Both the position numbers and the translations under genes were made by a program. Positions 1 to 7,647 of a DNA stretch of 64,000 bases are shown one piece after another (the stretch's first letter is position 1; each line of letters starts with the position of its first letter). The DNA is from Prosthecochloris sp. (GTDB taxonomy: Bacteria > Bacteroidota > Chlorobiia > Chlorobiales > Chlorobiaceae), in the NCBI GenBank assembly GCA_015482705.2, contig JADMLA020000040.1, forward strand, positions 186,001 through 250,000. Reading direction: 5' to 3'. The notes beneath the pieces are model-generated. The model saw only the letters and a program-made list of their open reading frames with translations, made no database searches and had not been told where the DNA came from.

Positions 1-152
1 GCGACCTGGTCGCTGTCGGCCGGCCTTTCCTGGCCAATCCCGATCTTGTCGAGCGCTGGAAAACCGGTGCTCCCCTTAACCAGCCTGATATGAGTACAGC
101 ATATTCCCCCGGTCCGAAAGGCTATACCGATTATCCTGTGCTGAAAGGATAG
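1..152 (+). CDS. Old Yellow Enzyme family flavin oxidoreductase, C-terminal end (partial)
   Basis: Reading in frame from base 3 gives about 49 residues up to a TAG at 150-152. The stretch GRPFLANPDL followed by ERW and GAPLN is typical of the C-terminus of NADH:flavin oxidoreductases of the NemA/Old Yellow Enzyme type. These FMN enzymes reduce activated C=C bonds or nitro groups with NAD(P)H. The FMN-binding barrel lies to the left of the window, so the substrate class cannot be judged. The family call is an inference from the tail alone. Confidence 0.75.
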   Translation, partial: DLVAVGRPFLANPDLVERWKTGAPLNQPDMSTAYSPGPKGYTDYPVLKG

Positions 153-195
153 GCTTGTTGAATTTCCGCTATGGAATTACGGTGATTAAACAGGG

Positions 196-201
196 TATAA
201 T
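196..201 (+). promoter_or_regulatory. possible -10 box upstream of the guanidinium exporter gene
   Basis: A perfect TATAAT lies 153 bases before the exporter start codon, and no convincing -35 box is seen 16-18 bases upstream. If it is used, transcription would start near base 208 and both dyads described below would lie in the transcribed leader, as operators or hairpins. Weak support. Confidence 0.3.
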
Positions 202-221
202 CCTTTGTTTTCGAAAACAGT

Positions 222-239
222 ACCTGTACTATTACAGGT
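222..239. promoter_or_regulatory. perfect inverted repeat upstream of the exporter gene
   Basis: ACCTGTA and TACAGGT form a perfect 7-bp inverted repeat separated by CTAT. It sits between the OYE stop and the exporter start. It could be an operator or an RNA hairpin. No T-run follows directly, so it is not a standard terminator. Confidence 0.45.
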
Positions 240-264
240 CGCCAGGTTTGCGAATATTTTTTTC

Positions 265-282
265 GTTCACTCCGGAGCGAAC
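265..282. promoter_or_regulatory. operator-like palindrome upstream of the exporter gene
   Basis: An 18-bp dyad, GTTCaCTCCGGAGcGAAC, has one mismatched pair (lower case) and is centred at 273/274, about 72 bases before the exporter start codon. Its length and symmetry are typical of binding sites for small dimeric repressors. No regulator gene is adjacent, so the binding protein is unknown. Confidence 0.45.
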
Positions 283-353
283 CGTCCGTATCGTTATGAA
301 GTGAAGTTTCCGGGGTTTTGTGTAAAGGATAAGTTTAAAAAAAGGAAAAAAAG

Positions 354-671
354 ATGTCGTGGATGTACTTGATCGTTGCCGGGTTGTTTGAATGCAGTTG
401 GGCTATAGGGCTCAAATATACCGAAGGGTTCACCAGGCTTGTACCGACAGTGTTCACCGTTTTGGCCATGATTGTAAGCTTTGGTTTTTTGTCGCTTGCG
501 ATGAAGACTATTCCCGTAGGCACGGCTTACGCCGTTTGGACGGGCATTGGTGCGGTGGGGGTTGTTGTCATGGGGATGGTTCTTTTCGGTGAATCACACG
601 ACCTCGTAAGGGTTTTCTGTGTGCTGTTGATCGTTACAGGAATAGTTGGTCTGAAAGCAGTCTCGTCATAG
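354..671 (+). CDS. sugE: Small multidrug resistance family guanidinium exporter (Gdx/SugE type)
   Basis: A 105-residue protein with four predicted membrane helices, the normal length of the small multidrug resistance family, which works as an antiparallel dimer in the inner membrane and exchanges protons for cations. The residues known to line the guanidinium site in Gdx proteins are all present at the expected numbers: Glu13, Trp16, Ser42, Tyr59 and Trp62. This favours the guanidinium/small quaternary ammonium exporter branch over the EmrE branch. An A-rich AAGGA-containing leader precedes the ATG. Two dyads lie upstream. No guanidine riboswitch could be recognised in the leader. The gene seems to stand alone. 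Confidence 0.88.
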   Translation: MSWMYLIVAGLFECSWAIGLKYTEGFTRLVPTVFTVLAMIVSFGFLSLAMKTIPVGTAYAVWTGIGAVGVVVMGMVLFGESHDLVRVFCVLLIVTGIVGLKAVSS

Positions 672-955
672 TGAGATTATCCATGAAGCGTGTTGTACGG
701 GTAGTGAATCAACCTGGAACAACTTCAGCATGTTCACTCGATCCGAAGGCTATTATCTCCTTATGGTGGAATGGTAATCATCAAGATTTTTCCCCGAAGC
801 GTTCAATGGCACATGCGTTATTATCGAACGGTTTGGGTTTTTTAGGTGGTCACTGTACTTTTGTATAGCGTGTTATTGCTGTATATTGTTTAGGTGAGAG
901 ATACGATTGTGCTGAAAAAAGAGTATGCTGAGCGCAAGATCAAATGGAGGGAGGT

Positions 956-1396
956 ATGAACGAAAATGAAGTGGTGATAATCAGCCTGCTGGTATCGATG
1001 TTAGGTCTAATCGTCATAGCCGGAATAGTTTGGTTCGGGTATATCCTGGCGAGGATATCACGTAAAAGTATGACGCTGACAGGCAACCCTGCATTGGACG
1101 AGATTTTTGCAGAGTGGGTAAAGCAGGGTTCAGGCAGTTCTGACGATCTTCCTCGAATTGCATATGAATCGTATGCTGAATATCTGCAGAGAAGAAATGA
1201 GTTTTGGACCGCATATGGACAGGTGCTTTTAGCTGTGTTGATCGTCGTTGTGTTGACGGTTTTATTGATAACGCAGACGATAACTGCTGAGGCGGGATTG
1301 CCTATTCTGTCCGGTATATCGGGTTTTGCGATTGCGAAGGGCATTTCGGCAACGAAATCAAGCGGTTTACCTCAACTTAGAAAGCCGAGCGGATAG
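956..1396 (+). CDS. Small membrane protein of unknown function
   Basis: About 146 residues from the ATG at 956, which is preceded by a strong GGAGGGAGG ribosome-binding site. An ATG at 944 in the same frame would place that site inside the gene. One hydrophobic helix lies at the N-terminus (about residues 5-28) and a second hydrophobic stretch at about 88-106. Between them is a charged segment rich in Glu, Ser and Tyr. No family is recognised. The topology suggests a small inner-membrane protein with a cytoplasmic or periplasmic loop of about 60 residues. It is convergent with menE, with 79 bases between the stop codons. Confidence 0.6.
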   Translation: MNENEVVIISLLVSMLGLIVIAGIVWFGYILARISRKSMTLTGNPALDEIFAEWVKQGSGSSDDLPRIAYESYAEYLQRRNEFWTAYGQVLLAVLIVVVLTVLLITQTITAEAGLPILSGISGFAIAKGISATKSSGLPQLRKPSG

Positions 1397-1475
1397 CGCT
1401 TAATCACAGCCAGCTCGAACGATACAAAACAAGTATGCGTGGATACGCTCGAATGTTTTGGGTCGAGGTTGTCCG

Positions 1476-2951
1476 CTACTCGTCGACCATGCGCTTATAA
1501 TATCCTCTATCTATTTTTTCCGTTCCGGGTAGCAACCTCCATTGCTCGATGCGAGTGATTGTTTCGGGAGTTTTCAACTTGCCGGTTTTGCTCGACAGCG
1601 AAGCCTTTATTTCGTCGTCGGTTAACGCTTTCCCGGTTACTTCGATAAACGCTGAAGGTCGAAAGCCGTATTCCGGATCGTCAACCGGGACGACGATTGC
1701 CCTGCGTACTCCTTCGAATGAACAGAGTGCACGTTCGATTTCCTCAGGATGGATATTCTCACCCCCTGAAATGAACATGTTATCCGTTCGTCCGGTGACC
1801 AGCAGTTCTCCATCAGGCGACATTTCTCCTGTATCTCCGGTATGGAACCAGCCTGAAGCGTCGGTTTTCAGCATCGGCCCTCTTTCCGAGAGGTAGCCCT
1901 GGAAGAGGCAGGGGCCTTTTACGAGAATCTCGCTTTCTTTGTCGATCGAGAGTTCGCGGTAGGGAAGCACCTTGCCTGCACCAATGGTGCTGACCGGACC
2001 TGATGTGGTGGTTATCTGGGAGCTCATCTCGGTTGATCCGTACGTGAGATAGACCGGAAGTTCGGCTTTCGATGCCTCTTCGAGCAAGGCCGGTTCAACG
2101 GTGCTCCCGCCAAGCAGAATGACTTTGAAATCCTGAAGCTTTTTCAAGGTTTTTTCATCATTGATCAGCCTGTAAAGCTGTGTCGGAACCAGTGACAGAT
2201 GTGAAAGATGGAACCGGCAGAGAGTATCCTGAATCAGTGTTCCGGGTTCAGGGACAACAAGCGCACCACCTCCAAGCAGCGAACGGAAAAGCATTGCATA
2301 ACCGCCAATGTGAAACAGGGGCAGGGAGAGCAGCCATATGTCGCCGGGGCCGAAAGGAAGGTTTTCATTCGAGCCGAGAGCGTTGTAATAGTGGTTGGCG
2401 AATGAGTGCAGCGCAGCTTTCGGAAGACCGGAACTCGACGAGGTATGGATGACCGTTACCGGTTTTCTCAGTTGTTGGGCGGGTGGGCTGTCGAGTTGCT
2501 GGTTTTTTGAATCGTTGAACCGTTCGGCAGGCTGTTTTTGAGCGGGTTCTTTTTCGCTAACAATCTGTTTATGGGTGTTGCTTTCCGCAAGTATCTCTTC
2601 GGGGGTTAGTTTGGCGTGGTGAGTTAGTTTGTCTGTCAGGCTTTGCGGACCGATAAGAGCTGAGGATTTGAGAAGAGGAAAGAGTGTCTGCAATCTGGAT
2701 CCAGGAAAACGGTAGTTCAGCGGTGCGGCAACGGAACCAGTTCTCAAAAGTGAGAGGAGCACAAGAACCATTGCTGCACTGTTTGGCATGCAGAGGGTTA
2801 CGATATCACCCTTTCGAATGCCATGACGTTGCAGTACCGTCGCTATTCGGCCGGTTGCGGCTTCCAGGTCTTTGAACGAGAGTGTTTCCAGTTCATTGAT
2901 AAGCGCCGGATTGTGACTGTACTTTTGAGCGGCATATGCTACAATGTCCAT
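1476..2951 (-). CDS. menE: o-Succinylbenzoate-CoA ligase
   Basis: A 491-residue member of the acyl-AMP-forming ligase family. It activates o-succinylbenzoate to its CoA ester in menaquinone synthesis. Motifs in order: the P-loop TSSSSGLPKA (about residues 171-180), YGSTEMSS, GWFHTGDTG, RTDNMFISGGENI and the C-terminal lysine region EKIDRGYYK. The P-loop differs from the usual TSGSTGxPK, and a Gln/Glu/Pro-rich insertion of about 40 residues precedes it. The start overlaps the end of menC by 13 bases, so menB-menC-menE read as one translationally coupled unit. Confidence 0.92.
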   Translation of the reverse strand: MDIVAYAAQKYSHNPALINELETLSFKDLEAATGRIATVLQRHGIRKGDIVTLCMPNSAAMVLVLLSLLRTGSVAAPLNYRFPGSRLQTLFPLLKSSALIGPQSLTDKLTHHAKLTPEEILAESNTHKQIVSEKEPAQKQPAERFNDSKNQQLDSPPAQQLRKPVTVIHTSSSSGLPKAALHSFANHYYNALGSNENLPFGPGDIWLLSLPLFHIGGYAMLFRSLLGGGALVVPEPGTLIQDTLCRFHLSHLSLVPTQLYRLINDEKTLKKLQDFKVILLGGSTVEPALLEEASKAELPVYLTYGSTEMSSQITTTSGPVSTIGAGKVLPYRELSIDKESEILVKGPCLFQGYLSERGPMLKTDASGWFHTGDTGEMSPDGELLVTGRTDNMFISGGENIHPEEIERALCSFEGVRRAIVVPVDDPEYGFRPSAFIEVTGKALTDDEIKASLSSKTGKLKTPETITRIEQWRLLPGTEKIDRGYYKRMVDE

Positions 2952-4036
2952 TTTTCAACGAGTTCAAGCATTGACAGATCGGGATTGAGGCTGCTGCGGT
3001 ATGTCGTTCCCGAAAGAAGGCACCCTTCTTCGACGCGAAAGCCGTCGGGAAGAATGTCATGGCTGAGTTGCCGGAATGTATCGAGTCCGCAGGGGGTTGG
3101 TTCAGGCGAGATAATGGAGGCAAGACGGGCATAGAAGCCAAGACCGATTCCGGTTTCATAGGCCGAACTGACGACAGCCGGTATTTTTTCCTCTTCCGCT
3201 TGCAGAGCGAATCGTAACGTGTCGGAAAAGCTGCCGATTCTCGATGGTTTCAACACAATGCCTCCAATACAATCATGCGGTATCTCGTTCCATATGCCAG
3301 GGTTCATCCAAAGTGATTCGTCAAGTGCTGAGTTGATGCCTGTCCGACTGAAGAACTCCGGAATATGGTGCGGATCTGCAAGCGGTTCCTCTATATATTC
3401 GATGCTGTTTACAGGAATTCGTTTGAAAAAGGTGCATGCGTTTTCCAGAGAAAAAGAGCGGTTGCTGTCGAGCCGCAGGGAAATATCGTTGCCGAAAGCG
3501 GAGCGCAGTGCGAGTACCTGATCAACGGCGAATCCCGGATTGCATGCTTGTACCTTCAGCTTGAACGTTCGATACCCCTGTTGAAAATGTTCGGTTGCAA
3601 TGGCCAGAACGGATTCGGTGTTGCCGAAGAGCAATGCGTTGAGCGGAAGCTTTTCCGCGGCGCGCGGCGCACCTGAAAATGACGGAAAATTTTTACAGGT
3701 TGCCGATTGCAGGTTCAAAAGTGACATTTCGATACCCGTTCGGACCGATGGGAAAAGGTGATCGGGAAGTACTTTTCCTGCATCGTTAAGTGATAAATCA
3801 CCGAAAGAAAGATCGATCGTAGGCAGGACTGCGGCACATTGTATCAGAGCTTCGGAAAGTGTTTCTTCGTGCAGTCCCGGCAAGGGGGCTATTTCTCCAA
3901 AACCGGTATGCTTGCCGTCTGGTGTCTGAAGGCCGGTAATCAAACCATCCCTTGTGCTGAGACTGGATCCTCTGACTGGAACCGGTCTGACAAAAGGGAT
4001 GGAATAGCGGTATATGGATACGATGCCCGGCTTCAA
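2939..4036 (-). CDS. menC: o-Succinylbenzoate synthase
   Basis: A 365-residue enolase-superfamily enzyme that dehydrates SHCHC to o-succinylbenzoate. The catalytic set is visible: the KxK pair in FKLKVQ, metal ligands in RLDSNRS, YIEEPL and ALDESL, and the late catalytic lysine in VLKPSRIG. The start is taken as TTG at 4036, which overlaps the menB stop as TTGA. The protein then begins with the IYRYSIPF strand usual for the family, and no better ATG is available. It lies between menB and menE. Confidence 0.92.
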   Translation of the reverse strand: MKPGIVSIYRYSIPFVRPVPVRGSSLSTRDGLITGLQTPDGKHTGFGEIAPLPGLHEETLSEALIQCAAVLPTIDLSFGDLSLNDAGKVLPDHLFPSVRTGIEMSLLNLQSATCKNFPSFSGAPRAAEKLPLNALLFGNTESVLAIATEHFQQGYRTFKLKVQACNPGFAVDQVLALRSAFGNDISLRLDSNRSFSLENACTFFKRIPVNSIEYIEEPLADPHHIPEFFSRTGINSALDESLWMNPGIWNEIPHDCIGGIVLKPSRIGSFSDTLRFALQAEEEKIPAVVSSAYETGIGLGFYARLASIISPEPTPCGLDTFRQLSHDILPDGFRVEEGCLLSGTTYRSSLNPDLSMLELVEKWTL

Positions 4037-4854
4037 GGTCTTTTCGGAAATTTTCCAAAATCCGGTTTACGTTTTTCGACAAAAGCGTTTTTTCCTTCCT
4101 GTGCTTCCTCGCTCATGTAATAGAGCAGGGTTGCATTGCCGGCAAGTTCCTGAAGCCCTGCCTGGCCGTCACAGTCGGCGTTCAGGGCAGATTTCAAACA
4201 TCTCAGTGCCAGTGGTGAGTGTTGCAGTATCTCACGGCACCATTGAACAGTTTCCACTTCGAGCCGCTCGAGAGGAACGACGGTGTTGACGAGGCCCATG
4301 TCAAGCGCTTCCTGTGCATTGTACTGACGGCAGAGGTACCAGATCTCCCGTGCTTTTTTCTGGCCGACGATGCGGGCCATATAACTCGCACCCCAGCCGC
4401 CGTCGAAAGAGCCTACTTTCGGGCCGGTCTGGCCGAAAATAGCGTTGTCTGCCGCAATGGTCAGGTCGCAAAGCATATGGAGGACATGACCGCCACCGAT
4501 TGCGTAACCTGCCACCATGGCGATAACAGGCTTCGGACAGGTGCGGATATTTCGCTGAAAGTCGAGGACATTGAGCCTGTTGACACCTTTTTCATCAGCG
4601 TAGCCGGCATCCCCCCTGATTTTCTGGTCTCCTCCCGAACAGAATGCCAAAGGACCTTCTCCGGTAAGAATGATGGCTCCGATGTGCTCGTCGTTGCGGG
4701 CATCGTCAAGCGCCTGAATCATTTGAACAACGGTCTGGGGACGGAACGCATTGCGTCTTTCCGGACGGTTGATGGTAATCTTTGCGATACCTTCGGATTT
4801 ATGGTAAAGAATATCGGTGAATTCACCGGATTGTATCCAGTTTACGGTGCTCAT
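4033..4854 (-). CDS. menB: 1,4-Dihydroxy-2-naphthoyl-CoA synthase
   Basis: A 273-residue crotonase-fold enzyme closing the second ring of the naphthoquinone from o-succinylbenzoyl-CoA. It shows the oxyanion-hole segments FCSGGDQKIRG and GYAIGGGHVLHM, and the C-terminal Tyr/Phe-rich tail typical of MenB (ends KRKPDFGKFPKRP). It heads the menB-menC-menE block. A 232-base spacer separates it from the menF-menD-menH block upstream, so it may have its own promoter. Confidence 0.95.
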   Translation of the reverse strand: MSTVNWIQSGEFTDILYHKSEGIAKITINRPERRNAFRPQTVVQMIQALDDARNDEHIGAIILTGEGPLAFCSGGDQKIRGDAGYADEKGVNRLNVLDFQRNIRTCPKPVIAMVAGYAIGGGHVLHMLCDLTIAADNAIFGQTGPKVGSFDGGWGASYMARIVGQKKAREIWYLCRQYNAQEALDMGLVNTVVPLERLEVETVQWCREILQHSPLALRCLKSALNADCDGQAGLQELAGNATLLYYMSEEAQEGKNAFVEKRKPDFGKFPKRP

Positions 4855-4948
4855 GATGCAGTGTTTTTTTGTTCCGAGTTACATAGTCTTTCGATCATAG
4901 TCGTTATCTGTCAGCCCTGCGAAAGTTGTTCTTGACTGAATTGAATAC

Positions 4949-4963
4949 GGAACGTATCGTTCC
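4949..4963. promoter_or_regulatory. perfect dyad in the spacer upstream of menB
   Basis: GGAACG-TAT-CGTTCC is a perfect 6-bp inverted repeat with a 3-base centre, 95 bases upstream of the menB start. It is the clearest symmetrical element in the 232-base menH/menB spacer. It could be an operator or a small hairpin. No regulator is known. Confidence 0.3.
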
Positions 4964-5086
4964 CCTGTGAAATGCTGACCTGTGTTTCACTGGATCGATC
5001 CGGCTCGCAGCAACTGTTTTACCCTGAAAAGGATGGATTTTCTCTGCATACGATATGGCAACGGCATACTACCTGTAAAAGACGCC

Positions 5087-5899
5087 TCAATGTCGTGTCG
5101 TTCCTGCCAAAAATCCCGTCAGTCGTTCGAGAAACAGGTTTCTGTTTTCAATGTGAAGCGTATGGCCACAGCCGTGAAAGATGAATAGTTCCGAATTAGG
5201 GCATAAATTAACCATTTGGCGGCCAATCTCAACGTATTTTCTGTCTTTTTCGCCGACAAAAAAGCCTGTACGGAGGCTGTTTTGACCAAGTTTTTCCCAT
5301 AAGGAAGGTTGACAGCCTGTGCTCAGTTGTTTCAAGGCGGCAGCAAGAGCTTGTGGGTCGTTTGCCTTACGTCGCTCAAAAACTTCCGAAAAAAGGGGAT
5401 GTCTTTTCAGCGTTGCGAAAAGCTGCAGTTCGTACCATGCATCGAGAAAACTGTCAAAATCCTTTGTTATGCGTTCTGCGATTCTCTTGTCGGATTCATA
5501 ACGTCGAGCTTTTTCTCCGGGGTTTTTCATACCTGGTGATGACGAAATGATCACGGCACTGCGGAACCGCTCGGGATAATGCAGTGTCAGATAGAGTGCA
5601 AGGCGTCCCCCCATCGAGTAACCCACAAGATGTAATGGGTCCGCATGTATTGTTCCTGCAAGTTCGGCTAAACTTTCGCCGATTGTTTCGAATGTGCCGG
5701 TTATATCATGAGGTGCCGGCGTGGCCCCGTGGCCTGGAAGATCCGGCATGAAGCATGTATACTCGTTCTGTAACCTTTCTGCGTAATGTTTCCAGTCTTT
5801 TCCCGATCCAAGAAACCCGTGCAGCATCAATATGCCTGGCAATACCGGGTTTCCGGTGCTGTGCATATGGTATCTTTGAAAAGACGTATCAATGATCAT
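5087..5899 (-). CDS. menH: Alpha/beta hydrolase, SHCHC synthase of menaquinone synthesis
   Basis: A 270-residue alpha/beta hydrolase. MenH removes pyruvate from SEPHCHC to give SHCHC. Visible features are the oxyanion segment LHGFLGSGKDW, the nucleophile elbow GYSMGG (Ser95) and the late histidine in HGCGHTLHIE. The start is chosen at ATG 5899 because it overlaps the menD stop as ATGA, a coupled junction, and gives the normal family N-terminus. Longer starts would run far into menD. The MenH role rests mainly on position after menD, since this fold is catalytically diverse. Confidence 0.88.
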   Translation of the reverse strand: MIIDTSFQRYHMHSTGNPVLPGILMLHGFLGSGKDWKHYAERLQNEYTCFMPDLPGHGATPAPHDITGTFETIGESLAELAGTIHADPLHLVGYSMGGRLALYLTLHYPERFRSAVIISSSPGMKNPGEKARRYESDKRIAERITKDFDSFLDAWYELQLFATLKRHPLFSEVFERRKANDPQALAAALKQLSTGCQPSLWEKLGQNSLRTGFFVGEKDRKYVEIGRQMVNLCPNSELFIFHGCGHTLHIENRNLFLERLTGFLAGTTRH

Positions 5900-7641
5900 A
5901 CATACTGGTCTATGAGTGCCCTGAGCCTGGCGTTCAGGGTATGGTGTTCCTGAAGGTTGTTCTCTCTCGAGCAGGTTATTTCTATGATTCCGGGTGTATT
6001 CGATCGACATCTCTTCAGATAGTGTTCGCGGAACTGTCGGTTCGTAGAGGGATTGCAATAGGATATTCCAAAGGTTTCGGCGGCGGAACGGATATTGTAC
6101 TGTTGTGGCGTGGCAAAATGTGTTTCGAAAATATCTTTTTGCTTTGCTATGGGAAGGAAGGAAAAGATCCCCCCGCCGTTATTGTTGATGACAACAATAT
6201 GGAGGGGATGTTTCATCGTATGCAAGAGGGTGAGCGAATTGAGATCGTGCAGGAAGGAAATATCTCCGATGACAAGAGTGACGGGTGAGTCAAGCCCTTG
6301 GGCAAAACCGGCTGCAGTTGCGATATTGCCGTCGATACCGCTTGCTCCACGGTTCATCCCGAACTTTGGTATTGCCCCGTTTTTTCGCAAAACGGTATAA
6401 GCGTCCATATCCCTTATCGGCATGCTGTTTGCCAGAAACAGGCCATGGTATTCGGGAATTATCTCCGAAACAATTCTGACTGTGGAGATCTCGGTAAGAG
6501 CTTTTCCCGATGAGCAGTAGTCGTCGAGTTCTTTTTCTATCTCTGAAGAGAGGATGTGCAGTGATACATCGTTTGTTTTGTCCCGATCGACTGTTGAAAC
6601 AAGCTGTGCCGCAAAGTCTTCCGGTGAGGCTTCGATCTGCAGCGTGACGTTGTGATCCGGGTTATATCGGGAAGGATGGTTTTTAATGACGATGAAGTGT
6701 TGGGGAGTCCATCGTTTTATCGCGGCCGGAAGATGTTTTCCCACTATTTTGCCTCCGAATTGAAGCACAAGATCGGGTTTGAAGCGCGAAGTAAACCGTT
6801 CGGACAGGAGTAAAGGTTGAATCGGTTCGTTTTCCCGGCACATACGAAGCTGTGACGATATGTCGGTGTACAGTGGTATATCCAGTGTTCTGGCAAGGTT
6901 GAGAACAGCTGCTCCATCAGCCCTTGTGTCGAGGTGTCCTGCAACGAGAAGCGGTGAAGAGGAACCGGTCAACAGTTTTTTTATACGGTTGACCGTTACG
7001 GATTCCGCTTTTTTTCTGTCGAATGCAAAACTGTTCAGCGGTTCGTGTTTTTCTTTCCACAGAGCGAGTATATCGGTCCAGGTGCTGTCGTCCGGAGTAT
7101 CGACCGGATCAAAAGGTTCCCTGAACGGCTGGTTGAGGTGTACGGGCCCGGGGGATGTTCCAAGGCTTTGCCGGACGGCATAGTCGATTGTCGAGAGCAA
7201 CGCATTGGCCGGAATCTTTTCAGAAGGTTCAGGGAGTTCACAGTGCCATCGTGTATAACTACCGAAAATACCGTGTTGTCTTATGGTCTGGTTCGCTCCG
7301 GTTTCAAGCAGCTCGAACGGTCTGTCTGCCGACAGAACAAGCATTGGTTGGTAATCGATGGATGCTTCGATTATTGCCGGAAAATAATTTGCGACCGCCG
7401 TACCTGATGTGCAGATAAGTACAGCTGGTTTTCTTGCAGAACGTGCGTAGCCGAGTGCAAAAAACGCGGCGGCACGTTCGTCGGGAAAAACGCTGCACTC
7501 CGTGTCCGAGTTTCTCGCTGCTGCTGCTGTCAGGGGTGTCGAGCGGGAGCCGGGAGAAATACAGAAACGTTTGATGCCGTGGCGCACAAGTTCTTCGACG
7601 ATCAGTGTGCTCCAGATGGTCGTTATTTGCTGATTGTTCAT
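5896..7641 (-). CDS. menD: SEPHCHC synthase, thiamine diphosphate enzyme
   Basis: About 581 residues, the normal MenD length. It joins isochorismate to 2-oxoglutarate-derived succinic semialdehyde-ThDP. Visible are the ThDP-activating Glu in VFPDERAAAFFALG, the segment NRGASGIDGN and the ThDP/Mg-binding region GDISFLHDLNS followed by NNNGGGIFSFLP. The first in-frame codon is a TTG at 7644, and the next codon, ATG 7641, is the better start. The gap to menF is 6 bases, and the stop overlaps the menH start. Confidence 0.95.
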   Translation of the reverse strand: MNNQQITTIWSTLIVEELVRHGIKRFCISPGSRSTPLTAAAARNSDTECSVFPDERAAAFFALGYARSARKPAVLICTSGTAVANYFPAIIEASIDYQPMLVLSADRPFELLETGANQTIRQHGIFGSYTRWHCELPEPSEKIPANALLSTIDYAVRQSLGTSPGPVHLNQPFREPFDPVDTPDDSTWTDILALWKEKHEPLNSFAFDRKKAESVTVNRIKKLLTGSSSPLLVAGHLDTRADGAAVLNLARTLDIPLYTDISSQLRMCRENEPIQPLLLSERFTSRFKPDLVLQFGGKIVGKHLPAAIKRWTPQHFIVIKNHPSRYNPDHNVTLQIEASPEDFAAQLVSTVDRDKTNDVSLHILSSEIEKELDDYCSSGKALTEISTVRIVSEIIPEYHGLFLANSMPIRDMDAYTVLRKNGAIPKFGMNRGASGIDGNIATAAGFAQGLDSPVTLVIGDISFLHDLNSLTLLHTMKHPLHIVVINNNGGGIFSFLPIAKQKDIFETHFATPQQYNIRSAAETFGISYCNPSTNRQFREHYLKRCRSNTPGIIEITCSRENNLQEHHTLNARLRALIDQYV

Positions 7642-7647
7642 CAACCT

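Noticed and set aside
153..353. Possible guanidine riboswitch before the exporter gene
   Set aside because: I looked for the conserved guanidine-I, II and III patterns and found none; only two DNA-like dyads are present.
671..868. A 65-codon open frame after the exporter gene
   Set aside because: It overlaps the exporter stop, has no ribosome-binding site and no recognisable composition or family.
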